Source: Pseudomonadota bacterium (GTDB lineage: Bacteria > Pseudomonadota > Gammaproteobacteria > Burkholderiales > Burkholderiaceae). Taken from it: a stretch of DNA of 12,770 bases. The stretch spans positions 1-12,770 of the forward strand of contig JAJYBQ010000041.1 of the NCBI GenBank assembly GCA_021778935.1, in the 5' to 3' direction. The position numbers and the translations under genes are program-made. This document shows positions 1-7,468 of the stretch, one piece after another. Within the stretch, counting starts at the first letter, position 1, and each line of letters opens with the position of its first letter. The notes beneath the pieces are model-generated. The model made no database searches, was not told the DNA's origin, and saw only the letters and a program-made list of their open reading frames with translations.

Positions 1-1382
1 CCATCCGCAAGACGCTCGCACGGGCGCCCATCGGGATCGAGTAGCTTGAACGCCCCCACCACTTCCCCTTGCGGTGTGAGGCTCGCTCCTTCGGGCCGCT
101 CGTCCCAGAGAAACAGCGCAACGGGCGCGGCGACGAAGGCGGCATCGCGCTCCGGCATATCTTGCCCTGCCTTTAGCGCCGGCAAGGGTGTCTTCTCCGC
201 GTCGTCCCAATGGATGGGAAGGAGGTTGGTGACGACATCGGCGCCATCGTCCTTTTTGCCCTCCACGCACCACCTCAGGGCTTCAGGGGCAAAGACGACA
301 CCGGCTTCGAGGTTTCCTGCCGAACCTGCCTTGTTCATGAAGCCGGGGTTGGTCAGGTTGCCGGAGCCGAGATAGACCCACGCGCTGCTGCATTTGTTGG
401 ACCCGTCACGGGCATATGCGCTGAAGATGAACTTGGCGTGGAGAGAGCGCGGGGCGGCGCCAAAGTAGCCCGGCGCACGGGCAGCGCGTATCGTCCAATC
501 CCTTTGTTCGATCCAGGACTGGCGCTTGGCGACTGTCTGACAGGCGAGGGGATTGACGAAGAGGTCTTTTTCGCAGGATCCCGTTACAAGCGTATTCTTC
601 CGCAGAACCTCAAAGATCCGCTCGGGGACGAAGGCGTCGCCCGAGCCTTCGCCCTCGAAGTAGCCGGACCCTAGCGCAAAATAGTTGCGCGCGACGCCAG
701 TCGCATGATGCCGCACGAGATCAGGAAGCTGTGCAATGAGGGAGCGCTCCCGACTGTCGCAAAAGCGGGGACGGTATCCCCGATGATGTTTGCCGACATT
801 TTTGATCCATCCGGTAAACTTGGTAGCCGCATCGGCGGACTCGTTATCTTTCCCTGCCGCGCGCTCCAGCAGGCGAAGATCGAAGGATTGCTGGAGCGAC
901 GACAGGAAATTCCAGGCGGCGGCCAAGTCGGTGCGATCCTGACGATCGGCCTCAGCATCTGCCTCCTTGCTGAAGAGGTCCAGGTGCCAGGCGAGGTCGA
1001 GGCTTTCGTCAAGCGTCTGGCGCGTCCAATTGCCGGTTGACACGATGACGCGCAGAACAAAGCCGTCGGCGCCCTGGAAGCCGAGGATCGCAACCTTGGC
1101 GTGCAGGAGTGCAAAAGGCAGCTTTGCGGCCTTCACGGGCAGATGCAACACGCCTGGCGCTTCCGTGGGCGCGATCTGCGGGTTTCCGGGATCGAGCATC
1201 ACGGCAAGCTGAATACGGCCTTGATGAGCACGCTGGGCCTGCGTCAGGCCGGAGAAGCGCTCTATGGCATTCTCCAGGAAACCGGCGTCGGCGGCGTAGC
1301 CGCAAAGCCAGCCGAAGACCCCATGGTGTTGCTCGTCGGGCGCGTCAAAAAGCTGGGCCAACGAGGTGGGCTTGAAACTCAT
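1..1382 (-). CDS. Tdp1-like phospholipase D superfamily protein (3' end off the window)
   Basis: Reading leftward from the ATG at 1382, the frame stays open for 460 codons to the window edge, so the C-terminus is missing. I see two HxK...N half-sites. The first has His94, Lys96 and Asn118 in LLHAKVAIL...VSTGNWT. The second has His315, Lys317 and Asn342 in SLHAKFIF...YLGSGNLT, followed by NLEAGVVF with Glu359. Paired HxK(x)nN motifs, the hydrophobic strand before each Asn and the Glu soon after the second one are the pattern of tyrosyl-DNA phosphodiesterase 1, which hydrolyses 3'-phosphotyrosyl DNA through a His nucleophile. There is no HKD Asp, which argues against a classical phospholipase D or Nuc-type enzyme. 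No signal peptide or membrane segment is seen, so it is probably cytoplasmic. The ATG overlaps the stop of the upstream gene (ATGA) and has no good ribosome binding site, suggesting coupled translation. The fold call is firm; the substrate is unknown. Restriction-type nuclease or DNA end-processing are both possible. Confidence 0.8.
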   Translation of the reverse strand, partial: MSFKPTSLAQLFDAPDEQHHGVFGWLCGYAADAGFLENAIERFSGLTQAQRAHQGRIQLAVMLDPGNPQIAPTEAPGVLHLPVKAAKLPFALLHAKVAILGFQGADGFVLRVIVSTGNWTRQTLDESLDLAWHLDLFSKEADAEADRQDRTDLAAAWNFLSSLQQSFDLRLLERAAGKDNESADAATKFTGWIKNVGKHHRGYRPRFCDSRERSLIAQLPDLVRHHATGVARNYFALGSGYFEGEGSGDAFVPERIFEVLRKNTLVTGSCEKDLFVNPLACQTVAKRQSWIEQRDWTIRAARAPGYFGAAPRSLHAKFIFSAYARDGSNKCSSAWVYLGSGNLTNPGFMNKAGSAGNLEAGVVFAPEALRWCVEGKKDDGADVVTNLLPIHWDDAEKTPLPALKAGQDMPERDAAFVAAPVALFLWDERPEGASLTPQGEVVGAFKLLDPDGRPCERLAD

Positions 1383-2773
1383 GCCGCTTCGTCCGTCGTC
1401 GGCGGGTTCAGGAACTCTGCAAGTCGTCCCTGAAGATCCAGATCGAGAAGGTAGAGATTGCGGACGCGGTTGGAGATGCCGGCCGGGACCGGCACGCGGC
1501 CCGCATTGTCGGTGCCCGGTCCCTCGCCTTCCTCATCTGAAGTTTCCGTCCGAGGCTGTCGGGAGAAGGCAGCGCCGGGCAACACGTCGTTGCCGACGAG
1601 CCGCAATACCCGATCATCGCGCTTGACGAGGTTCTGGATAATGGCGGCAGGATCTCCTTCTATGCACTCGCGGCAGAAAGCCGTCGCCATGCGCCCTTCA
1701 GTCGGGTCCTTGTTCTCATCCAGAAAACGCTGCGCCGCCTCGCGCAGCGACCCAAGGCGCGTCTGGACGGGGGGGAGCTCGCGCGCGTCGTCCGCACTGA
1801 GTTTTGGTGCAGCCAGGGGCGCCATCTGTGCCTCAATGGCGTTCAACACGTCGATGGCGGCGTCTCGCGCGGAGAAGAACCGGGCGCCCAACCGAAGATC
1901 GTCCCAGTGATCCGCATCAAGTACCGATGGCTTGGCCTCCCACCCTGCAGAGTTCTTCCCGTCAAGAGAGCGAACCCAGGCGAGGGAGTTCTTCCTTCGG
2001 GCCGCCTCCGGGTTCAGGCCGGAGCCTTCGCAGAGTTTGTCGCGGATAAGCGTGCGCGCATCAGGCGACAGAACGATCAAAGGCGACAGAGCATCCCGCA
2101 ATTTGTCTGTGTCTTTAATGACAGCGCCGTCCTTGGCACGCCCGAGTAGATAGTCCTCTACTGAGGCGTTATGCGGCCTGCATCCGGCCGTGGCGGCATC
2201 GACCAAATCCAACCCGGCGTGTGCGCAGCGGAAACTGTTGAACCGCTCGCTGCCAGGTTCGACGAAGCCGAGATCGACGAGCGCTTCTACTGTCGCCATG
2301 CGCATGGGCTGGGTGACATAGAACCGTGGCTGGCGCAGTCGCGAGAAGGTCAGGTCGTCTTTGCCGACCAGTTTCTGGCGGCCCCGCAGCCGGGAGTCAC
2401 TCGTCCAACCGTTGCTTCTAAATGCACACCAGCACGCCAGCGCCTCCACTGCGTTGGAAATCTCTATTGCCTTGACGTTGACACTGATGGGGCGCAACCG
2501 ATCGGCAATCCGGACGCCAAGCGTCGCCAGAAAAATTTGCTTGGCAAACCACACCCCGCCCACCCCCGGCACGGCAAGCTGGTTGAACTTCCGCACGGCG
2601 GCCCCCAAGCCGAGCGTTCGCGTTCTACGCGATCCCGTAAGCTGCTCTGGTCCAAGCAGGCCCCACTGCGCGGTCGGAAGCTGGTCTAGCTTGACGCGCG
2701 CGAACGCTTCACTGGCCACCTTTCGACGCCCTCTTGGTCCCCGTTTCCCCTTATCCGCGCGTCCAGATTGCAC
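1379..2773 (-). CDS. Unrecognised 464-residue protein, coupled to the Tdp1-like gene
   Basis: I do not recognise a family. The frame runs from a GTG at 2773 to TGA at 1379. A second GTG at 2719 (start VASEAFARVK, with AGAGG about 10 bases upstream) gives 446 residues and is equally likely, because residues 1-18 are low-complexity Arg/Gly/Lys and overlap the recombinase junction. Visible features are a well-conserved-looking N-terminal stretch (residues 35-115, WGLLGPEQLTG onward), a segment at 151-194 that could be a winged helix (helix, LGFVE turn, then FR.AHAGLDLV), a helical middle and an acidic linker near 420 (SDEEGEGPGTDN). There is no signal peptide, no clear membrane helix and no NTPase motif. 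Its stop overlaps the next gene's ATG, so the two products are probably made together and may act together. The composition is that of a real protein rather than a shadow frame. It may recognise DNA or regulate its partner, but that is a guess. Confidence 0.75.
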   Translation of the reverse strand: MQSGRADKGKRGPRGRRKVASEAFARVKLDQLPTAQWGLLGPEQLTGSRRTRTLGLGAAVRKFNQLAVPGVGGVWFAKQIFLATLGVRIADRLRPISVNVKAIEISNAVEALACWCAFRSNGWTSDSRLRGRQKLVGKDDLTFSRLRQPRFYVTQPMRMATVEALVDLGFVEPGSERFNSFRCAHAGLDLVDAATAGCRPHNASVEDYLLGRAKDGAVIKDTDKLRDALSPLIVLSPDARTLIRDKLCEGSGLNPEAARRKNSLAWVRSLDGKNSAGWEAKPSVLDADHWDDLRLGARFFSARDAAIDVLNAIEAQMAPLAAPKLSADDARELPPVQTRLGSLREAAQRFLDENKDPTEGRMATAFCRECIEGDPAAIIQNLVKRDDRVLRLVGNDVLPGAAFSRQPRTETSDEEGEGPGTDNAGRVPVPAGISNRVRNLYLLDLDLQGRLAEFLNPPTTDEAA

Positions 2774-2796
2774 GGAAAGCCGTTCATATTCTTCCA

Positions 2797-3483
2797 GTCA
2801 CCAGCGGCCCCACCCTCCTTACCGGCATCTGCTTCTGCGCCAAATGCGGAGGCGCGATGACGCTCAGGACCGGCAAGGGCAGCGCGGACGGCACATATCG
2901 CCACTATACCTGCTCGACCAAGGCCCGGCAGGGCAGGACCGGCTCGATCAACTGGTTACGAAGCATCTAGAAGACCGCCTGCTTCAGCCCGAGCGGTTGG
3001 AAACCATCCTCGCCAGCGTGCTCGACCGCCGCCAGGAGCGCGCCGAGCGCCGCCGCGAGCACCTTGCCGAACTGCACAAGCGGATCGCCGAGACCGATCA
3101 GCGCCTCAACCGCCTCTTCGACGCCATCGAATCCGGCGTTGCCGATCTCGACGCTCCCGGCTTGAAAGAGCGCATCGCCGGCCTCAAGGCGATTCGCGAA
3201 CAGGCCAGCGCCGACGCCGAGCGCGCCCAGGCCGCCCTCGACCACGCCAGCAATCAGGCTGTCAGCTCCGATACCGTCAAGACCTTCGCCCGTGCGGCCC
3301 GCCAGCGTATGCGGCTCGAAAACGGCGGCTACCGCCGCGACCACCTGCGCGCGCTGGCCCAGCGCGTCGAGGTCGCGGACAAGGAAGTCCGCATCATGGG
3401 AACGAAGTCCGAACTCCTGCGCGCCCTGGTCGCCGCTTCAGGCGGGAAATCAGTCGCATTTGGAGTTCAGAGTTCTGTTCTGA
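2797..3483 (+). pseudogene. Large serine recombinase, C-terminal fragment, frameshifted
   Basis: The fragment starts in one frame at about 2797 (SGPTLLTGICFCAKCGGAM...HYTCSTKARQGRTG), which is the recombinase zinc-beta-ribbon domain, and that frame stops at 2970. From about 2942 another frame continues the same protein (RLDQLVTKHLEDRLLQPERL...) through a long charged coiled coil (about 2985-3280) to a C-terminal segment ending SSVLKW near 3483. The second frame stays open through the antisense of the tRNA to 3608, giving the familiar spurious tail RQESNLRP. The N-terminal resolvase domain with its catalytic Ser is absent; its place is taken by the opposing accessory gene. Compared with family members as I recall them, a short non-triplet deletion near 2940 removed roughly nine residues, including the last zinc-ligand Cys, and caused the frameshift. 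It cannot be an active recombinase. The family call is strong; the size of the deletion is recalled rather than computed. Confidence 0.85.
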
Positions 3484-3485
3484 AG

Positions 3486-3540
3486 TGGTGCGCCCGGCAG
3501 GAGTCGAACCTGCGACCCTTGGCTTCGGAGGCCAATACTC
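3486..3540 (-). other. Probable attachment site (att) in the tRNA-Arg 3' half
   Basis: The junction between island and chromosome falls at or inside the 3' part of tRNA-Arg: recombinase-derived sequence ends at about 3483 and the encoded CCA starts at 3486. For tRNA-targeting elements the crossover core is usually part of the anticodon or T arm to the 3' end, duplicated at the far end of the element. The exact core cannot be fixed because the other copy is outside this window. Confidence 0.4.
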
Positions 3541-3561
3541 TATCCACTGAGCTACGGGCGC
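3486..3561 (-). tRNA. tRNA-Arg, anticodon CCG, with encoded CCA
   Basis: The minus strand folds as a complete 76-base tRNA. The 7-bp acceptor stem is GCGCCCG/CGGGCGC with discriminator A and an encoded CCA at 3488-3486. The D arm has GCTC/GAGT, with one G-T pair. The anticodon stem is TTGGC/GCCAA around loop CTCCGAA, and the T arm carries GGTTCGACTCC. The anticodon CCG (plus-strand 3526-3528) reads the Arg codon CGG, which is well used in this GC-rich genome. It lies downstream of priA on the same strand. The mobile-element remnant begins immediately beyond its 3' end, so its 3' half is the likely attachment core. Confidence 0.97.
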
Positions 3562-3630
3562 GCGTGATGCGGCGGGGGAAATCCCGCGCAAAGGCGAAGT
3601 GTACCTGACGCGCCGCAATGTCGCCGATGC

Positions 3631-3664
3631 CGGTTTGATCCGCGCTGCGGCGCGGCTCAAACCG
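3631..3664 (-). terminator. Strong hairpin overlapping the priA stop codon
   Basis: A 34-base inverted repeat has an outer 8-bp perfect stem (CGGTTTGA/TCAAACCG), one mismatch, an inner 6-bp perfect stem (CCGCGC/GCGCGG) and a 4-base loop. The TGA stop of priA at 3659-3657 is inside the outer stem. No T-tract follows on either strand, so it is not a textbook intrinsic terminator. It could protect the priA mRNA 3' end, assist Rho-independent pausing, or separate priA from tRNA-Arg transcription. The structure is certain; the role is inferred. Confidence 0.5.
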
Positions 3665-5669
3665 ACTGCGGATCGACTTCGAGATCCCAGCGCAGGACAC
3701 CACCGCTACCCCGCTCCCGCAAGGCCCGCAACCAGGCGTCGAGGAATGCATGCAGATCGGCCCGGCGAGCGGATTCCACCAGCAGCTGGCCGCGCGACTC
3801 GGACGCCAAGCGGGCGAGCGGCATCGGCACCGCATCGTAGAGCGTGACGCGATGGCGTGCGGCGATCTCGCCCCCCGCCCGGGCCGCCGACTCCAGGAAC
3901 GCCAGCGCAGCATCGAGGCTCCGCGCGGTAGCGCGCAGCAGAGCTTGATGAACGAACGGCGGCATCCGCGCCGCCCGCCGCTCCTCCAATTGCTCCTGGG
4001 CGAACTCGGCGAACCGATTGCGGGCCAACGCCGCGAACAGCGGGTGCTGGGGAAAGCGCGTCTGTACCAGCACCCGGCTCTGCTGGCCAGCGCGTCCTGC
4101 CCGACCCGCCACCTGGGTGAGCAGCGCGAACAGCCGCTCCGGCGCCCGGAAATCGGCAGCGACGAGCTGGGCATCGGCATTGAGGATGCCCACCGCGCTC
4201 ACGCGCTGGAAGTCATGCCCTTTCGCAACCATCTGGGTGCCGACGAGGATATCCACCTCGCCGGCGTGGACGGCGTCGAATGCCGCCTCGGCATGCTGCA
4301 GGCCGCGCACACCGCGGGTGCTGTCGCGATCAATGCGGGCGATCCGCGCCTCCGGCCAGGCCTCGCGCAGCGCTTCTTCGATGCGTTGTGTCCCTTGGCC
4401 GACCGGCTGGAGATCCTGGTTGCCGCAATCGGGACACGATGCCGGCACGCAGGCACTCCACCCACAGTGATGGCAGCGTAGCGCCGCCCCCACCTTATGG
4501 TAAGCGGCAAACGCATCGCAATGGGGGCAACGGGACAACCACTCGCAGGCGCCGCAGCGAAGGACCGGCGCAAATCCGCGGCGATTCAGGAAAATGAGCG
4601 CTTGCTCACCTTGCTCCAGCGCGGCGGCAACCGCCTCCCGCACCGGGGTAGCCAGACCGTGTTCCGCCGGGTAGCGATTCAGGTCGACCGCCTCGATCGC
4701 CGGCGGCACGCCCTGCGCGCCGGCACGCTGCGCCAGCGCCAACAGGCGATAGCGGCCGCTCTGGGCATGTTGCCAGGTTTCCAGCGCGGGGGTCGCCGAC
4801 CCGAGCACCACCGGCACGGATTCGATCTGTGCCCGCTTCACGGCCAGGTCGCGCGCCGAGTACGGCACGCCGCCCTGCGCCTTGAATGACGCATCGTGCT
4901 CTTCGTCGACGACGATCAGCGCCAGGTTGGGAATCGACGAAAACACGGCGGTCCGCGTACCCAGCACGATCCGGGCGTGACCTTCATGCGCCTGGATCCA
5001 CGCCGCCGCCCGTTCGCCGGGAGTCATCCCGCTGTGCAGGCTGACAATGGATGCCGTCGGAAACCGCCGCGCCAGCCGTCCCTGCAGCTGCGGCGTGAGG
5101 TTGATTTCGGGCACGAGGAACAGGACTTGGCTGGATTCCTGGGCCAGCACCTGCTCGATCGCACCGAGATAGACCTCGGTCTTTCCGCTGCCGGTGACGC
5201 CGAACAGAAGATGTGGAACGAAGCCCCGCGCCGCCGCCAGCGCCTGGATCGCCTCCGCCTGTTCCGCACGCAACGTCGGACGCACCTCCGGCGGGCACGG
5301 AGCCACCGACGGAGACGCGGCGGCGTCGATCGGGGCGGACTTCCGCTTCCCGGGCGGGCGCCGCAAGCGCGGCGGCAATGCCGGCAATGCGACCTGACCC
5401 CAAGCGTAGTGGTAATAGTCGGCGGCGAACCGACAGAGATCCAACCACTTTGGCGGAAGGTGGAGACCGTTCCATAACGGCTCCCCCAGCGGCCGCACAC
5501 GCGCCGGATCGATCCCGCTTTCCGCGGCAAACCCGACGACGATCCCCACGTGCTTGCGCCGGCCAACCGGAACCGCCCGGACGGAACCGAAAGGAACCGG
5601 CAAATCCGGGAGCCGGTAATCGAGCGGTTGGTCGATCGGCAGATCGACGATGACCTGCGCGTACCGCAT
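3657..5669 (-). CDS. priA: PriA, primosomal replication-restart DNA helicase
   Basis: PriA binds stalled or repaired replication forks, unwinds DNA 3' to 5' and loads the DnaB helicase via PriB/DnaT/DnaC. Counting from the ATG at 5669 (670 residues), I see the N-terminal 3'-DNA-binding region (MRYAQVIVDLPIDQPLDYRLP), Walker A GVTGSGKT near 157-164, the DEEH box near 255-258, motif III LGSATPALE, eight zinc-ligand Cys in four CxxC pairs at about 372-415, and the helicase C-terminal motif GTQMVAKGHDF. Length is normal for betaproteobacterial PriA. A GTG at 5696 would add nine residues, but family N-termini fit the ATG better; its ribosome binding site (GAGAG) is weak. It lies 331 bases downstream of hemE, with DnaA-box-like sites in the gap. 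All key residues are present. Confidence 0.98.
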   Translation of the reverse strand: MRYAQVIVDLPIDQPLDYRLPDLPVPFGSVRAVPVGRRKHVGIVVGFAAESGIDPARVRPLGEPLWNGLHLPPKWLDLCRFAADYYHYAWGQVALPALPPRLRRPPGKRKSAPIDAAASPSVAPCPPEVRPTLRAEQAEAIQALAAARGFVPHLLFGVTGSGKTEVYLGAIEQVLAQESSQVLFLVPEINLTPQLQGRLARRFPTASIVSLHSGMTPGERAAAWIQAHEGHARIVLGTRTAVFSSIPNLALIVVDEEHDASFKAQGGVPYSARDLAVKRAQIESVPVVLGSATPALETWQHAQSGRYRLLALAQRAGAQGVPPAIEAVDLNRYPAEHGLATPVREAVAAALEQGEQALIFLNRRGFAPVLRCGACEWLSRCPHCDAFAAYHKVGAALRCHHCGWSACVPASCPDCGNQDLQPVGQGTQRIEEALREAWPEARIARIDRDSTRGVRGLQHAEAAFDAVHAGEVDILVGTQMVAKGHDFQRVSAVGILNADAQLVAADFRAPERLFALLTQVAGRAGRAGQQSRVLVQTRFPQHPLFAALARNRFAEFAQEQLEERRAARMPPFVHQALLRATARSLDAALAFLESAARAGGEIAARHRVTLYDAVPMPLARLASESRGQLLVESARRADLHAFLDAWLRALRERGSGGVLRWDLEVDPQSV

Positions 5670-6000
5670 CCCACTCTCGATCAAAATATCGCGCACTTTC
5701 TCAAGATTCGCAGCTAACCCGTTCTTTTTACTGAAAGCCCGTACGGATTTTTCCAGGCAACCGGCACCCTGTGGATAACTATGTGGAAAAGCCCGGGGTA
5801 AGCGCGCTAACTCCTCGACAGGTCAGGAATTTGGCGGAATCCCCCCTCCCGGAGCATTCCGGAAAATCCCTTTACTTTCAATAGACTACCAAACAGATTC
5901 AGGGGGTTTGCCGCGTTTCCCGAGGGGAACGCCCTGAAATTCGGGCTTTCCCCAATTTTGTGCATAAGTCAAGAACAGGTCGCCGGCGGATCCGCCCCGA
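5670..6000. promoter_or_regulatory. hemE-priA intergenic region with three DnaA-box-like sites
   Basis: This is the longest gene-free stretch in the window (331 bases) and is visibly richer in A/T than the coding DNA. It must hold the priA promoter unless priA is read from hemE; I found no convincing -35/-10 pair. TGTGGATAA at 5770-5778 is the exact complement of the DnaA box TTATCCACA. TGTGGAAAA at 5782-5790 differs by one base. TGTGCATAA at 5959-5967 is the complement of TTATGCACA, which fits the looser box TTATNCACA. All three have the same orientation. DnaA binding could regulate priA or mark part of a replication origin; neither is shown by the sequence alone. Confidence 0.5.
5913..5932 (-). 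terminator. Hairpin downstream of hemE
   Basis: An inverted repeat of about 8 bp (GCGTTTCC/GGGGAACGC with one G-T pair) and a 4-base loop lies about 70 bases past the hemE stop on the minus strand. No run of T follows. It may end or pause hemE transcription, but the case is weak. Confidence 0.25.
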
Positions 6001-7092
6001 TCAGGCGCCGCGGCCCCGCAACCGCCGGCTGTGTGCATGCACCGTTTCGACCAGCGCCGCTACGGCATCGGGATCGGTGAACTGCGAAATCCCGTGCCCA
6101 AGATTGAATACATGTCCATCCCAGGTGCCATCGCTGCGCTGCGGATCGCCAAACGAATCGAGGATCCGACAGGCCTCGGCGCACGCCGGGTCGGCACCGG
6201 CAAGCAATGCCATCGGATCCAGGTTGCCCTGCAGCGCACAGCGACCGCCGATCCGCGTACGCGCGCGGCCCAGGTCGACCGTCCAATCCACGCCCACGGC
6301 GTCGGCGCCCGTCTGTGCCAGGTCTTCGAGCCAAACGCCCCCGCCCTTCGTGAACACGATACACGGCACCCGCTCGCCGTCCGCCTCGCGCTGCAAACCC
6401 TGTACCACGCGCGCCATCGGATCGAGCGAAAACTCCCGGAAAGCGGGGGCCGCCAGGACGCCGCCCCAGGTATCGAAAATCATCACCGCCTGGGCGCCCG
6501 CGCGGATCTGGGCATTGAGATAGTCGGTGACGGCGCGAACGTTGACCTCCAGGATCCGCTGCATCAAGTCCGGCCGCCGGTAGAGCATCTCCTTGACGGT
6601 ACGGAAGTCATCCGATCCACCGCCTTCGACCATGTAGCAGGCCAAGGTCCATGGACTACCGGAAAAACCGATCAGGGGAATGCGATCGGCCAGCGCACCG
6701 CGGATCGAACGGACGGCATCCATCACGTAGCGCAGCCGGTCTTCCGGATCCGGCGCCGCCAGCGCGGCAACATCCGCTTCGGAGCGCACCGGACGCGCAA
6801 ACCGCGGCCCCTCGCCTTCCACGAAATGCAGGCCCAGGCCCATAGCATCGGGAACCGTGAGGATGTCCGAAAACAGGATCGCCGCGTCCAAGGGATAGCG
6901 ATCGACCGGCTGCAAGGTCACCTCGGTCGCCAACTCCGGCGACTGGGCCAGCGCAAGGAAGCTGCCGGCGCGCTTGCGCGTCGCGTTGTATTCCGGGAGA
7001 TAGCGCCCCGCCTGGCGCATCAACCAGATCGGGGTGTATTCGGTCGGCTGGCGCAACAGGGCGCGCAGAAAGGTATCGTTCGTAGGTTTCAC
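6001..7092 (-). CDS. hemE: HemE, uroporphyrinogen decarboxylase
   Basis: This cytoplasmic enzyme removes four carboxyl groups from uroporphyrinogen III to give coproporphyrinogen III in haem synthesis, without a cofactor. Visible motifs, counting from the GTG at 7092 (363 residues), are the N-terminal signature [13 protein letters not shown] at 23-35, whose Arg residues hold the substrate carboxylates; ILFSDILT with the catalytic Asp at 76; the second signature GFSGSPWT at 142-149; FDTWGG at 206-211; and LGHGI near the C-terminus. The length matches the family. The open frame reaches back to 7215, but those residues do not resemble HemE, and GTG 7092 has GAGGG just upstream and starts the conserved [16 protein letters not shown]. 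The DUF167 gene diverges with only 19 bases between the starts, so the hemE promoter must lie inside DUF167 coding DNA. Confidence 0.98.
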   Translation of the reverse strand: MKPTNDTFLRALLRQPTEYTPIWLMRQAGRYLPEYNATRKRAGSFLALAQSPELATEVTLQPVDRYPLDAAILFSDILTVPDAMGLGLHFVEGEGPRFARPVRSEADVAALAAPDPEDRLRYVMDAVRSIRGALADRIPLIGFSGSPWTLACYMVEGGGSDDFRTVKEMLYRRPDLMQRILEVNVRAVTDYLNAQIRAGAQAVMIFDTWGGVLAAPAFREFSLDPMARVVQGLQREADGERVPCIVFTKGGGVWLEDLAQTGADAVGVDWTVDLGRARTRIGGRCALQGNLDPMALLAGADPACAEACRILDSFGDPQRSDGTWDGHVFNLGHGISQFTDPDAVAALVETVHAHSRRLRGRGA

Positions 7093-7111
7093 GCGCCCTC
7101 GTTCCCGACTA

Positions 7112-7468
7112 ATGGAAAAGCCCGATTTTCGCACGACGACGCTGCCGGTCTGGGCACGCCGGGATGGCAAATTTGTGGTTCTGTCGCTGCGCGTGCAGCC
7201 GGGCGCCAAACGCACCGTGGCAGCGGGTCCTTACGGCGATCGGCTGAAGATTGCCCTGCACGCCCCGCCGGTGGACGGCAAGGCCAATGCGGAACTGCTC
7301 CGCTTCCTCGGCGATGCACTGCGCCTGCGCCCCCGACAGCTCGCGCTCGCCGCGGGCGCGGCCAGTCGCGACAAGCAGGTCCGGATATCCGGGCTGGATG
7401 AGCCGGGCGGGTTGGCGGAACTGGCACCCCGGCTCTCCGCCCTCGATACGCACCAGGGCGCACCATAA
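7112..7468 (+). CDS. DUF167 / YggU family protein
   Basis: A small (118-residue) cytoplasmic protein of the UPF0235/DUF167 family, whose biochemical role is unknown. The conserved core is clear: [10 protein letters not shown] near residues 26-35, [24 protein letters not shown] near 43-66, then the basic C-terminal strand-helix. The ATG at 7112 is the first good start after hemE's divergent start, but it has no clear ribosome binding site. The frame is open further upstream to 7034, inside hemE, where the translation is not family-like. The stop TAA at 7466-7468 is part of the T-tract of the opposing terminator. Confidence 0.9.
   Translation: MEKPDFRTTTLPVWARRDGKFVVLSLRVQPGAKRTVAAGPYGDRLKIALHAPPVDGKANAELLRFLGDALRLRPRQLALAAGAASRDKQVRISGLDEPGGLAELAPRLSALDTHQGAP

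Larger units (their letters stand above)
1..3489. mobile_element. Right end of a genomic island inserted at tRNA-Arg(CCG)
   Basis: This stretch lies between the window edge and the 3' end of a tRNA-Arg gene. It contains a decayed site-specific recombinase next to the tRNA plus two accessory genes of no housekeeping type, while everything from 3490 onward is core chromosome. tRNA 3' ends are common integration sites, and a recombinase gene abutting one is typical of an element boundary. The left boundary is outside the window and no second copy of the tRNA 3' segment is present here, so the element's size is unknown. With its recombinase broken, the element probably cannot excise by itself. 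Confidence 0.6.

Noticed and set aside
2361..2796. N-terminal part of a 415-codon plus-strand frame that runs into the recombinase
   Set aside because: This part is antisense to the 464-residue gene and has no recombinase similarity; only the portion after about 2942 is real recombinase sequence.
5670..6000. Complete chromosomal replication origin
   Set aside because: Only three DnaA-box matches and no clear A/T-rich unwinding element or dnaA gene; kept as a finding rather than called as oriC.
6031..7401. 456-codon open frame on the plus strand across hemE
   Set aside because: It is the antisense of hemE in a GC-rich genome; its translation is Arg/Gln/Gly-rich with no domain, while the minus-strand frame has all HemE motifs.
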